A stretch of 64,000 nt of DNA from Periplaneta americana (Eukaryota > Arthropoda > Insecta > Blattodea > Blattidae), in contig NC_091123.1 in assembly GCF_040183065.1 (NCBI RefSeq), positions 9,666,001-9,730,000 on the forward strand, read 5' to 3'. Both the position numbers and the translations under genes were made by a program. This document shows positions 11,761 through 22,880 of this stretch, in pieces (positions within the stretch are counted from its first letter, which is position 1; the number at the start of each line of letters is the position of its first letter). The notes under the pieces are model-generated. The model did no database searches. It was not told the origin of the DNA and was given only the letters and a program-made list of their open reading frames with translations.

Positions 11761-12074
11761 GTAAGTGTCAGAGAACAGTGCTACTCTCCAGTGGGCAGTG
11801 GATCAAAGTTGCGAAGCAGAGACAAGAAAAATCCTAGATATAGGGGTTTCTTTCAATGCAAAGATACATTTATTTAACATTTTAGCAAAGAGAATTTACG
11901 TGGAAAACCCTCTAATTGCTATGTACATTCACGAATTAAAATCAATATTATTTCTGTTTCTTGTTTCGTATTTTTCTCAAAATTTCGGGAGGGGATATAT
12001 CCCCTTAATCCCCCCCCCCTTGCGTCCGCCCCTGCAAGAGACATAACCCAATTTCGAAAGAAAGGAGGAAAATA

Positions 12075-12125
12075 TTACACCTTCGTGTCGGGAATCGAAC
12101 TCTGCTCCGCTTGAGACACAGCGAG
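12075..12125 (-). mobile_element. Short tRNA-like fragment
   Basis: On minus, GAGTTCGATTCCCGAC resembles a B box with upstream CTCAAGCGGAGC. Only a fragment is seen. Confidence 0.3.
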
Positions 12126-12767
12126 GAACTAAATTTTATTGTTTTTGTCTACATAAAATATAATAACACGCAGTATGACGAGATCGAAGTGAGCTCTGGT
12201 AGAAAGGCTGAATGTCTTCTTAAATGCGCGATGTCTTTGTCATACACACGGCCGACATAATTCTGTGGATGAGCATTTACTGTAGTTCCTCCTACTTGCA
12301 CTGAGGCCTATTTTGCAGTGTTCCAGTTTCGATAAAGAACGTAATACAGTGAAGTTACTTTCATGAGAAGAAGCAAAATATTTTGTAGGAAAGGAAGTAC
12401 ATATTTATCGCTTACCGCTGTTTCTGGTTCCCTCTCTGCATTCTCCTTGCTTCTTGCACAGAAAAATCTTGTCAACTGCTCGTCTATCGACAATGACAAC
12501 AGTACCGCTGTAAAATAAAACGTTTAAACATTATTGCGTCACTGACATGTCATTCTTCTTGATTCTTTGGTAGTGGTCAACATGAAAATGTCTCTATGTT
12601 AAATGACAACAATTGTCTTGGAGAGTAGCCGCCTTCATAATTCAAGTGATTGTTGAGTCATAGACGTCTCAAAATAAAAACAACAATGTCGAGTCATTCA
12701 ATTCCTGATCAGTTCCAAATTACAGAGATGTCTATTTATCGCATTGTATAAATAACAAAATTCACTT

Positions 12768-12827
<60 letters not shown>

Positions 12828-13435
12828 TCTGTCGCAAGAGTAGGCCCTAATGTTTCTGTGGAATAGAATTTAATGTTCACAAGAACTCAAAGAGAGCTTA
12901 GCTAAAGTTTTCTTGTTTCATTTAATACTTTTATTGAATAATTTATTACACACAGCTGGCAAGAAGTATAAATTTGGGTCTCTGGAACAAAATGGTCGTT
13001 CATTTCTCGTGAATCATGATTCACTTAGAAATTCTATCTGTAAACAACATCTGGTTCCCCAATCTTTATTTGCATTGTCCTTCTCAATTGTACATGTATG
13101 TATAGTCTTCACCAACATTTTTATGAGGTTTAAGCTTATGTTATCTACGTCGAAATGTTATACGTAGATTTATTACAGTATTTCGAATGTTTTCCTTGTT
13201 TTTAATCATTAGTTCATGTCCTCCTGTAATGCAGTTCGTTACTGGTAGTAGGCTAATTCAAAAACGTCTTTATTTTGAGATAATATCACTTAGAAATGCA
13301 TATGATATGCACATAGCTTATATAACAACGAATTCTGCATTATGAAAGGATTAGTATGTATAGTTGGGCCTAATTATAGAATGAAAATAAAAATATTAAG
13401 TTAATATAAAATAATTATAATATAATATAATTATG
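12126..13435. other. Unassigned sequence with CAT microsatellite
   Basis: A pure CAT/ATC run lies at 12770-12827. The ORFs at 12308-12499 (minus) and 12913-13167 (plus) show no domain or codon support. Confidence 0.5.
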
Positions 13436-14090
13436 TAGCCATCGTTCCCTATCCTGAGCAAGATCAATCAATCCAGTCCCTACCATCATATCGCATCTCC
13501 CTCAAATCCATTTTAATATTATCCTCCCATCTACATCTCTGCCTCCCCAAAGGTCTTTTTACCTCTGGTCTCCAACTAACACTCTATATGCATTTTTGGA
13601 TTCGTCCATACGTGCTACATCCCCTGCCCATTTCAAACGTTTGCATTTAATGTTCCTAATTATGTCAGGTGAAGAATACAGTGCGTGCAGTTCTGCGTTG
13701 TGTAACTTCCTCCATTCTCTTGTAACTTCGTCCCTCTTAGCCCTAAATATTTTCCTAAACGCTTTATTCTCAAACACCCTTAATCTCTGTTCCTCTCTCA
13801 AAGTGAGAGTCCAAGTTTCACAACCATACAGAACAACCGGTAATGTAACTGTTTTATAAATTCTAACTTTCAGATTTTTTGAGCGCAAACTGGATGACAA
13901 AAACTTCTCAATCGAGTAGTAACACGCATTTCCCATATTTATTCTGCGTTTAATTTCCTCCTGAGTGTCATTTATATTTGTTACTGTTGCCTCAAGATAT
14001 TTCAATTTTTCTACTTCTTCAAAGGATAAATTTCTAATTTTTTATTTCCATTTCGTACAATGTTCTGGTCACGAGACATAATGCACATAA
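13436..14090 (-). pseudogene. LINE family C reverse-transcriptase C-terminal region
   Basis: Minus-strand non-LTR retrotransposon fragment. The open part (14005-13559) has YLEATVTNINDTQEEIKRRI, LYGCETWTLTLREEQRLRVF, YSSPDIIRNIKCKRLKWAG and ESKNAYRVLVG. The frame breaks after VGDQR. Family sequence continues in another frame (RPLGRPRRRW and NIKMDLRE equivalents) to about 13440. Upstream, an MSRDQNIVRNGN-like stretch lies in a further frame near 14085. The same family occurs at 30310-30720 and 29761-29860. The RT catalytic core is missing. Confidence 0.85.
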
Positions 14091-14707
14091 TATATTAAAA
14101 GAACCTACAATTTAAAATTGTAAAAATTACTATTAATGAAAGATTTTTTGTAATTAGAGTACCATCATTATTGTTTATAAATATAGTAGGCCTACGTTAA
14201 TCTGTAAAATACAAACTAAAAATGGCATTAAAATTAGGGTCTGCAGATCTGTAACATAAGATGTAATTACAATACTGTACAGCAGTTCGTATTACAACAT
14301 CAATAACTCGATATTAAATAGCTTCCGCGTTAACAATGGAGGAAATAGAATTACCGCAAACTTTCCCCGTCTCGGTGTCAGGTGACACTGATTACGAAGA
14401 CTATGATCAGATGGCTCTGTTTTTTGTAGATCCGACAGAGCAATGCTGGAACGCTATACAGTTTTCTTAAAATCGGGACTGGTGGAAACCCAATGACCAA
14501 GGCTAGGATTTCGATGAACTTTCTGTTCATAAGGAACTGGCTAATAATGGAAATTCTGTCAAATTAATCATTCATTGTAATAAATAAATATCTTAAACTA
14601 AATTATGAGTCCGAAATATTGTTTCCAAAACATTGTCGCAACCCTGTAAATTCCTATTTGAGATATACTGTAGGCCTACGTAAAACCTAAAACAACAACA
14701 ATGATAA
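14091..14707. other. Unassigned sequence
   Basis: No feature recognised. A plus-strand stretch at 14336-14470 is open and acidic (MEEIELPQTFPVSVSGDTD), with no recognised domain and a stop in the following codons. Confidence 0.35.
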
Positions 14708-14716
14708 TACTAATAC

Positions 14717-14763
<47 letters not shown>

Positions 14764-15840
14764 GCTTTATTTAACCTGGCAGAGTTAAGGCCGTAAGGCC
14801 TTCTCTTACACTCAACCAGGATTAAAACTTGCTTACATAGTTGAACATAAAACTGGATCAGAATTAAGTACTTACATACTGATACAATTTAGGTACATAA
14901 TGAGATCAAAAGAGGTAGTTACATAAAAATTTACGTCATAAAATAAAAATAAACATAGTGGAATACATATTAATGTTGTTAGAATCAAATACGAATCACA
15001 TAAAAACAGAAGCCGATAATTAAAAAAAAATGTACACTGTAGAAATAAAAATAAACACATTAGTATACATATTAGTATTAGATAACAATTAAATAGCATT
15101 TACATAATTAAACCAGAAACCGACAATTGAATAAAATGTACACAAAAATAGATTAATAGTAAAAAACAACACAGTGGGATACATATTGGCGTTAAGTGAT
15201 AAATAAACACGATTTACATGATTATACAATAAAAATAAGAAACAAAAAAATAATAATAATAAAAATAAATACAGTGGAACATATTCCTTTAAATATTTGC
15301 AACGCGTTAGGTCTGGCAACTCATCATAAGATATTTTTCTAATTTACATTTAAAGGAAATTAAAGTTCGGCAGCCCTTTACTTCAGGCGGCAGAGAATTC
15401 CAGTGACGAGAAGTAGCAACAGTGAAAGATGAAGAATAGAGAGATGATGTGTGGAGTGGTATTTCTAGCGTGTTATCATATTGTGACCGAGTATTTAAGT
15501 TATGATACTGAGAAAGACTGTGGAATCGAACAGATAAGTAAGAGGGAGTAGAGGTGTGCAAAATTCGATATAAGAGAGAAAGGGAATGTAACTTTCTCCT
15601 CTCATTTAACCTGAGCCACAATAATTTATCGAAAGAAGGGGAAATATGATGGTAGTAGCGGATATTACAAATGAAACGAACACACGCATTATGAACACGT
15701 TGCAGTTTCTGGAATAAATCCACCCTGAGATCACTGAATAAAGCGTCACAATAATCGAAATGAGGCATAATAAGAGTCTGTACAAGCGTCTGCTTTAATT
15801 GAGCACAGTGGTGTGTTGGATTTAAAGATCTCAGTTATAG
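14708..15840 (-). mobile_element. LINE family B 3' fragment, copy 2
   Basis: The longest open family B copy. The minus ORF 15768-15307 includes MPHFDYCDALFSDL, RVHNACVRFICNIR, LHSLSLLYRILHTSTPSYL and HWNSLPPEVKGCRTL, typical of the region C-terminal to RT in Jockey-group (CR1/L2-like) elements. Upstream, QTLVQTLI continues to about 15835. The 3' UTR carries the stem-loop AAGGCC-GTAA-GGCCTT and the terminal TTA run (14708-14762 as AAT on plus). 5'-truncated; no RT catalytic motif. Confidence 0.85.
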
Positions 15841-16890
15841 TGCGGCTATATTTAGCAATCATATCTGGCAAATATGTGTTAGCATTGCAGTCCACAAAAC
15901 GCTTCATTGTTTTAATATTCGTTGCAGGATCGCTAGTGAATAGAGCAGACCATGTATATGATTAGCAGTCTAGTTATAAAAAATGCAGGGTGTGCCCCCT
16001 CTGGTGGGAAGGATTACGCGGAATTAAAATGGGGGAATCGGAGCATGAGCAGTACAAGCGTAATCCCATGACAGCGAGTCGGATAGGTGTTAATTTGTGC
16101 TTTGTGCAGCGCGTGATAATCCGGGTACACGGACCGCGTTCTGCTCCAAGGAAGTGATAAAGAACCCCCGTCGTCAGGCATAAGGGAGCGCGGGGCACCC
16201 TTGCGCCATCTTGATTATTATCTGTCACTCGACTGTGAAATTGTGCCTTTTTTGGGACCAGGAACTAGTAAAAAAGTGAAAAAATTAATTCTATTGTGGC
16301 GGCAGTTCAGGTGAGACCCATGATTCAAGTTTCGGTGTAACAAAAGACGACTTATGTTTCTCTTAGCTAAACTTAAATCGATATTCCCAACTCTCGATTG
16401 TTGCTTTCAAGAAGATTCTTTTTAAAAAAGAAGAAGGGCCTTAAAAATGAGAGAGCTGCAATTTCCGAACTCGCTCAAGTGTGGTGCTCTGTGCAGTTTG
16501 CCGAAAAATAGGAAATGCGAGTGAAATCGCTCGTGAAACAGCTGAACACGTGATTGAGGCGGACCATGAGTCCGTACACAAAATTCAGCCATAATTTAGC
16601 TCTCAGTTTTCATGCGTAAGAGCGATCAACTACAGTTGAGTTTTATTTTTTATTTATTTGTTATTTTTATTGTTATTTTCTTGCAAGCATTCAAACCATC
16701 CCTCGTGTCTATAAAATTCTGGCCTTCTTTTGACTATCAGCGATTTTCCCATTTCTTCAGATATTTCTGTTACGCTGCTATAACTTCTGAACATGAAAAT
16801 GCCAACATCCTTGATCAAAAAATTCAAACTGCTCTTAATGTGTCTGTCATAGACAAATGGTCACAAAGATTAAAACTAGTCCTCAATTCT
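15841..16890. other. Unassigned sequence
   Basis: ORFs at 15974-16228 (minus) and 16612-17082 (plus; runs through the microsatellite) show no recognised domain. Confidence 0.4.

Positions 16891-16937
<47 letters not shown>
16891..16937. repeat. AAT microsatellite
   Basis: Pure AAT run. It sits inside an ORF only by virtue of encoding poly-isoleucine. Confidence 0.95.
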
Positions 16938-16938
<1 letters not shown>

Positions 16939-17095
16939 TTTTATTTGCAGACATTAGTACCGTACATGGAAAGTTGCATTAGCCACGGGAAAGCTGAAAA
17001 TGACGTCGTCAGTTATACTGTACATTCAAAAGGAAAATATAAACTTTTAGAGCCAAAGAGCATAACAAAATTTAAAAAATAAAAAAAAAAAATAT

Positions 17096-17380
17096 TACTA
17101 TTTAACTCTCATTGAGGTTCTGGCTGATATGTAGCCTACATCTATTATTTTTAGGCAGTACATCTCACTTGACGATGTGTGTCAGAGGAAGAATAATTGT
17201 TTGTATACATCTGAAGTCCGATTAGTGTAATATGTTACTAGTCAGCGATGTATGCAATAGAGGGGAAAAGGAACTGGCCACTCTACCTCATTATCTACTG
17301 GCTTAGTTGTCTCATGAGTGATGTCTTATTGATGTTAATTATGTGGTTTAACCTGTTTTTGTACAGTTGACTAAACAGTA

Positions 17381-17422
<42 letters not shown>
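17096..17422 (+). mobile_element. Retroposon with TTA tail, tandem copy 1
   Basis: The body starts TTTAACTCTCATTGAGG and ends GTTGACTAAACAGTAATTA plus a TTA run (17381-17422). It is duplicated immediately downstream and present in reverse at 62985-63275. No tRNA-like head was identified; it may be a SINE or a non-coding LINE tail. Confidence 0.75.
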
Positions 17423-17427
<5 letters not shown>

Positions 17428-17720
17428 TTAACTCTCATTGAGGTTCTGGCTGATATGTACATATATTATCAGGCAGTACGTCTCACTTGACGATATGTAT
17501 CAGAGGAAGAACAATTGTTTGTATGCATCTTAAGTCCGATTAGTGTAATATGTTACTAATCAGCGATGTATGCAATAGAGGGGAAAAGGAACTAACCACT
17601 CTACCTCACTATCTACTGGCTCAGTTGTCTCATGAGTGATGTCTTATTGGTGTTACTTATGTGGTTCAACCTGAACCTGTCTTTGGACAGTTGACTAAAC
17701 AGTAATTATTATTATTATTA

Positions 17721-17765
<45 letters not shown>
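17423..17765 (+). mobile_element. Retroposon with TTA tail, tandem copy 2
   Basis: Same body as 17096-17422 with scattered substitutions, ending in its own TTA run (17703-17765, one GTT interruption). The head-to-tail arrangement with the microsatellite at each junction suggests insertion into, or unequal exchange within, the tail of copy 1. Confidence 0.75.
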
Positions 17766-17766
<1 letters not shown>

Positions 17767-18384
17767 AGCTGCTACTAATGCCTTATCCCATCATTACATG
17801 AAATCCCCCTCGGGAGAATTTTGAGCTCTGGGAAGAACCCATTGAATTCATCAGTGTCTGGCAACCTTAATCGGACGGCTGTCAGAGGTGTGAAGACTGC
17901 TCTTCAAGTGCCGGCGACACGTGCGCGCATGCGGCCTGCGAGTCGCTTCTACAAGTGCAGCTGTGAGTTCGATGCCATCGCTGTCCCCGGAGACACGGTG
18001 CACACGGCAGATTTAAGAGCTCGCCCATGTGTCCCCATACACATGAAAAAAGAGTCCAGAACGCACGGTCCGTCCTTGAACAGCGATAGATAACGCACCA
18101 TTAGCTGCCGGCTTCCATTTGCATGATATCCATCCACTTAATTGAGAAAAGGGGCAACGTAGAATGGGAGGGGGATACGGCAAAAATTTAAACTAGAACT
18201 ACAGTCTTCAAATTCGATGTCAAGTAATTTACCTTAATAGTAAAGTTTAAAAATTTTGTTCAAAGTACCGTAACTCAAATTAATAATAAAGCTTAAATGG
18301 TGGTGGAAGAATTGATTAATAACCCAACAAATAAATTTTAATAATTAAAATAAGTATTTCTGGCATGTTAATTTTAATCACTTA
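17766..18384. other. Unassigned sequence
   Basis: 17870-18120 is GC-richer and open on both strands, but no domain or splice structure is recognised. Confidence 0.35.
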
Positions 18385-18600
18385 CTTACAGGTAATAGTT
18401 TTCGGCCCAAGGGCAGCTCTTTCACTGCAAGATTAGCATTCTCCAGTCTTTCCTATTTTCTGCCTTCCTCTTAGACTCCGCATATGATCCACATCTTAAT
18501 GTCGTCCATCATCTGATAGCTTCTTCTGCCCCGAACTCTTCTCCCGTCTACCATTTTTTCCAGTACATCCTTCAGTAGGCGGTTGTGGTTTTAGCTTATC
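18385..18600 (-). mobile_element. LINE family D 3' end
   Basis: Reverse complement reads CTGAAGGATGTACTGG, then DGRRVRGRRSYQMMDDIK-like codons, then the tail with AGAGGAAGGCAGAAAATAGG and AAAGAGCTGCCCTTGGGC. The same tail occurs at 23935-23998/24949-25385 and 37705-37845. Confidence 0.75.
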
Positions 18601-18615
18601 CTAGTAATCTGCAAT

Positions 18616-18838
18616 GCTAGGGAAAAATGGCATAAGTCAGTTTCCACAAACATTTTTTTATTAATTTATTGACAACTTACGGGACATCTGCTAGCTTGGG
18701 AAAAGAGACATAAGTATTTCTCCCATTAGAATAATTCATACAGAAGAAAATCAAATCGACATAAACCAGTGTGAAGACAGTTTTTTTTTTCTTCTCCTGT
18801 AAAATTAACATTTTTGACTTGTGCTACTTTTCCCGAGC
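18616..18838. mobile_element. Candidate MITE
   Basis: The left end GCTAGGGAAAAATGGCATAAG pairs with the complement of the right end (GCTCGGGAAAAGTAGCACAAG), followed by TCA on both. A third related motif (GCTTGGGAAAAGAGACATAAG) lies at about 18695. No target duplication is obvious. Confidence 0.5.
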
Positions 18839-19058
18839 ACTACAGAATTGTTGTCATTATTTTCCTTTCTATATATAATATTAGTTAGCCGTAATTAATT
18901 GTTTAAAGCTTTGGCATAATGTAAAAATTATTTTGTTGCTAAGTTAGCTGATTGAGTGTAAATAAAAATTTTTGTTTCTAATGAACAAATTTTTCCGCAG
19001 GATAAAATTATGGTAACTATACCATTATTTCACATGTGAAGTATTGAACTATTTCTAA

Positions 19059-19444
19059 AGGCCCATTCACATTGAAAATTAAACATAAACGTAACATAAA
19101 CACAGAGTTTGCGGTCAGGTTACCAAATGGGATCATTCACAATGATTCTCATAAACATTGACATTAACATTACCGTTAGACGTTAGCATGAAAGTTTGCA
19201 AACTCCAAACTTTCATGTTTGTGCTTACGTGATTTGGAAACAACACACAATCGTAGAGCGCTGAAGTATACAACAGAATATGACAAAATGGCGTCGTTGT
19301 TATGTTTCCATGGTTACCGAATATCTTTGCGGTTATGTTTATGTTCCCATTGTGAATGATGGTATGACTGTTTTATTTTACGGTAACGTTTACATTTTTA
19401 AGTTAACGTTTAGGTTATATTTAATTGACATTGTGAATGGACCT
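19059..19444 (+). mobile_element. MITE unit 1 of a head-to-head pair
   Basis: It starts AGGCCCATTCACATTGAAAA and ends with the inverted equivalent CATTGTGAATGGACCT. TAA precedes it (19056-19058). The 3-bp TAA/TAG spacing pattern fits PIF/Harbinger-type elements (TWA target duplications), but no transposase is present to confirm that. Confidence 0.75.
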
Positions 19445-19447
19445 TAG

Positions 19448-19834
19448 AGGCTCATTCACAATGAAAATTAAAAATAACGTAAGCGTTAAATTAAGAATAT
19501 AAACGTTACGGTAAAATCAAGAAGTCATACCATCATTCACGATGGGAACGTAAACATAACAGCAAACATAGTTGGTAACCATGGAAACATAACAACGACG
19601 CCATTTCCTCATATTCTGTCGTATACTTCAGCGCTCCACGATTGTGTTCTGTTTGCAAATCACGTAAGCATAAGCATGAAAGTTTGGAGTTTGCAAACTT
19701 TCATGTTAACGTCTTACGATAATGTTTATGTCATTGTTTATGTGAATCATTGTGAATGATCCCATTTGGTAGCCTGGGCGCAAACTTCTCTGTTTTTGTT
19801 ACGGTTATGTTTAATTTTCATTGTGAATGGGCCT
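19448..19834 (-). mobile_element. MITE unit 2, inverted relative to unit 1
   Basis: Same family as 19059-19444 in opposite orientation, separated by TAG (19445-19447) and followed by TAA (19835-19837). Together they form an approximately 775-bp imperfect palindrome. Matching internal words in opposite order include CCATGGTTACC/GGTAACCATGG and GCGCTGAAGTATAC/GTATACTTCAGCGC. Confidence 0.8.
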
Positions 19835-19837
19835 TAA

Positions 19838-20689
19838 CAGTTGTTAACAGTTTTATGAACAGCACACTATGTACTAGGATGAGATAAAGGGAATTTTTTT
19901 TACGTGCAGGAAATTTTTGACTGGGGCCAACAGATCTTTTTCCTGAAACACATTTAGAGCCTATAGATCTGCGTTTTTCCGTCTGAAAAGCCATGGCTGT
20001 CGGTCGGAATTAAACCCTCGTTTCTAGCGTCTACGCAACCACTACTCCACCGACTCATAGCGACCTGGGTTCGGCTCGTTTTAATTTCTAGTCTTGATTC
20101 ATTAAATCGCATTTCCAGGTAATCCGAAGCCCTGCGAGTTGCGCTTGTTATTGTTTGCGGTTGCCATGGACACTCGTGCATGGATGGGCGATCGGCTCAT
20201 TTAGTCATGCAAACAGTTGATTGTGTGTACACAGGTAGGCGGGTGGAGTGGCCCGACGTCAGATCGCATCGCGCACCATGCCATGCAGGTGGGTGCACGG
20301 GACCGGCAAAACAAATGTGCGCTAGTTACTTTTTCATTGCTACGAACAAACAAAAGAACGGATAGGGTGCGCTGAAGAGCCCTCCAGACAGTAACGCATC
20401 ATTGTTGGGAGCCTGGTGGGCCCCGCAGTCAGCATCCTGCACCCTCACCAATTGCGAGTGCGCCTTCCATTCACTGCAACTTACGTCATCAGAATTGGAA
20501 CGAGAGTGGTGAGGCCTAACATTACGTTCTGCTGGATATTTAACAATTGGATATGCCGTGTTATCCTTGGTGGACGCTCGGCGTCGTGCTGGACCCATAT
20601 CATAGGAGCCGCCCATAGAGTAGGACGTAAAAGATAGACAAATAGATGAAAGGAAAGACGCATAGATGAGGGTAGAGTTAGATGTATAT
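19838..20689. other. Unassigned sequence
   Basis: 20160-20640 is GC-richer with overlapping ORFs on both strands, all under 100 codons and without recognised domains. Confidence 0.4.
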
Positions 20690-20768
20690 ATATGTCCGGC
20701 TTCACAGCGAGAAGGGTCGCCTTCCGGATCCTAGTTGCCATCTTCTTCTGTCCTCCCAATCACCGTCT

Positions 20769-20817
<49 letters not shown>

Positions 20818-21245
20818 GTTTTATTTTCCCTGGCAGAGTTAAGGCCATCAGGCCTTCTCTTCCACTCAACCAGGATCAAATCACATACAGAAAAAATACA
20901 TACCGGTATACAAATATGAACTTAAAAATAATAATAAACATAATTGAGTAAAAAAGAGAGATTGAATACATATACACAATCAGTATTAACTTTGAAATAA
21001 CAACAATAAAAAAATATATATGTAATAAAAAAAGAGACTGAATACATAATCACAAACAGAAAAATGCATTCTAGTGTACAAGTATTAACTTAAAAGAAAA
21101 AAAAAAGAATTAATACATATTAATATAATCTCACAGCTAAAGGAATAGTACAATTAGTATGATCAGCACAGCACGTGTTACATTGAGACAATGACAATTA
21201 CCTAGATATTAGTGTTAATGGAAAAATAAAGTAATGACTGTGTAA

Positions 21246-21294
<49 letters not shown>

Positions 21295-22306
21295 AATTAT
21301 ACCTAAAAACTAGTTCTGTGCATTTAAAATATTTCTAAACAACCTAATTTTAAACAACTGAGGACTAAGACTACCCCTGATTTCCAGCGGCAGCGAATTC
21401 CATGAGTGGGTCATGGCTATTGAGAAAGAACTTGAGTACAGAGATGTCTGATGACGTGGTATTGATAGCAATAGATTGTGCTGTGAACGTGTATTACGAT
21501 TATGATGTGAAGCTAGGAGAGTAAACCGAGAGGCAAGGTAGTTGGGTGTGGAATCATGTATAATTCGATATAGCAGGCAAAGAGAATGTACTAATTGTCG
21601 ATCTCTCTGTGACATAACATTTGTAACGCCTTTAATCCATGTATCTCGCAGTCGCCCTCTTCTTCTTCTTCTTCTTCTTCTTCTTCTTCTCCCATTTGGA
21701 ACCCATTTCCAGATAGTTTTCGGCAGTCTTTCGTTTTCCATCCGTTGAACATGTCCGTACCAAATTAACTGTCTTCTTTGTATTTCTTCGATGACTGTTT
21801 TCTCTTTATGCACAAGTCTTCTAATATCCTCGTTCTTAACCATATCTAGTCTTGACTTCATGGCTGATCTTCTCAGGAAATCCATTTCAGTAGATAGAAG
21901 CTTATTTTTCATACGCTCAGGTATCTGCCAAACTTCACATCCATAGAGTAATGTGCTTTTAACTATGGATTCATATATCATCATTTTTGTTTTTGTCCTA
22001 ATGTTCTTCTGCCATAGAATAGAATTTAGTGTTCCTGTAACTTTCCTGGCGTTAATTATTCTTGAATTTATCATATTTTCATATCTTCCTGTATTATCAA
22101 ATTTTGCTCCTAAATATGTGAATTCATGACGATTTTATTGTTATATTATTACTCAAATTCAGATTTTTACTTATACCCCCTATACACAAATATTCAGTTT
22201 TATCCCAGTTTATTGTCAAACCCCATTTTGTGCATTCCTCGTGTCATTTTCTCATCATGTATTCTTCCTCCTCTTGGGCAATTACCACCTGATCATCAGC
22301 ATAGAG
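20690..22306 (-). pseudogene. LINE family A with RT motif, split by a second LINE
   Basis: Non-LTR retrotransposon on minus, 5'-truncated at about 22306. It retains the RT catalytic YADD motif (LYADDQVVIAQEEE; YADD codons at 22292-22303), then KWGLTINWDKTEYLCIGG, INARKVTGTLNSILWQKNI, LYGCEVWQIPERM, TEMDFLRRSAMKSRLDM and WYGHVQRMENERLPK. A poly-Arg run from an expanded TTC microsatellite (21660-21690) is followed by GRLRDTWIKGVTNVMSQRD. The reading then jumps across an inserted family B element (20768-21592) and resumes DGDWEDRRRWQLGSGRR before a stop near 20700. Several stops lie between YADD and 22074. Confidence 0.88.
20768..21592 (-). mobile_element. LINE family B copy 3, nested in LINE family A
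   Basis: The insert starts within codons for LVHSLCLLYRIIHDSTPNYL (5'-truncated). It continues to HSWNSLPLEIRGSLS and FKIRLFRNILN, then a 3' UTR with an internal AAT run (21246-21289). It ends at the conserved stem-loop AAGGCC-ATCA-GGCCTT and the terminal AAT run (20769-20816 on plus). The host element reads SQRDRQ on one side and DGDWED on the other. At most two or three bases look duplicated, as expected of CR1/L2-like elements that make short or no target duplications. Confidence 0.88.
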
Positions 22307-22689
22307 TTGATGGATGAATAAATAAGTAGTAGAATTGATACAAGATAGGTAGCATAGGCGGAGAGAGAACCGTTTCCTTGGGGGGGGGGGGCAAAGTAAA
22401 ACCACAGAACCCCAAAATAACGAGATTATGGGGGACATCATTTATCTTGTCCCCCCATTATAGCTTGACCTTGGTACAGTATAACAGAATATGATCATTT
22501 AATAAAGGTAGAGTAAAATTGTAACAAAATATACAGACAATTTTACTTTTTTTTCCTCTTGTAAGGAAGAGGGACTCGAAGGCTTGCTCTGCAGCCTGAG
22601 GCTTATTGTGCTTACCACTCCTATTCTGTGAGTAATTGGGTAGTCGAGCGGCCACGCTCTTGTACAAGTACAGCACGCCACACCGTGAG
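22307..22689. other. Unassigned sequence with G-run
   Basis: A run of about 11 G lies at 22380-22390. Nothing coding is recognised. Confidence 0.4.
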
Positions 22690-22880
22690 CTTAACCCAGC
22701 TATTGTATGGATGATATGTGAATTAATGATGGCGAAATGAGTCTGAGGTCCAACATCGAAAATTACCCAGCAATTCTGCTTCAATTGGTTGAGGAAAAAC
22801 CCTTGAAAAACCCCAACCAGGTAACTTGTCCAAACCGCTCGTTTCATGGCCAGAAGTGCTAACCATTAACTCCACAGCGG
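22690..22880 (-). mobile_element. tRNA-derived SINE
   Basis: On minus it begins at the complement of about 22880 with CCCACCGCTGTGGAGTTAATG, GGTTAGCACTTCTGGCC (A-box region), then continues through TTTTCCTCAACC, GCTGGGTAATTTTCG and CTCATTTCGCC, shared with 3494-3650. The B box appears partly deleted. Confidence 0.65.

Larger units (their letters stand above)
9971..12034 (-). mobile_element. hAT DNA transposon with complete ends and 8-bp target duplication
   Basis: The element begins CAGGGGCGGACGCA and ends TGCGTCCGCCCCTG, a 14-bp perfect terminal inverted repeat of hAT type. CAAGAGAC directly flanks both sides (9963-9970 and 12035-12042), the 8-bp duplication expected of hAT transposition. 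Inside, on minus, is a broken hAT transposase (10571-11330). Two SINEs have inserted into it (10086-10317 and about 11400-11760). The coding block is shorter than a typical hAT transposase and lacks its N-terminal BED and catalytic parts, so the copy is non-autonomous. Confidence 0.93.

Noticed and set aside
16612..17082. 156-codon plus ORF with a hydrophobic N-terminus
   Set aside because: It reads through an AAT microsatellite as poly-Ile. No domain and no conserved pattern.
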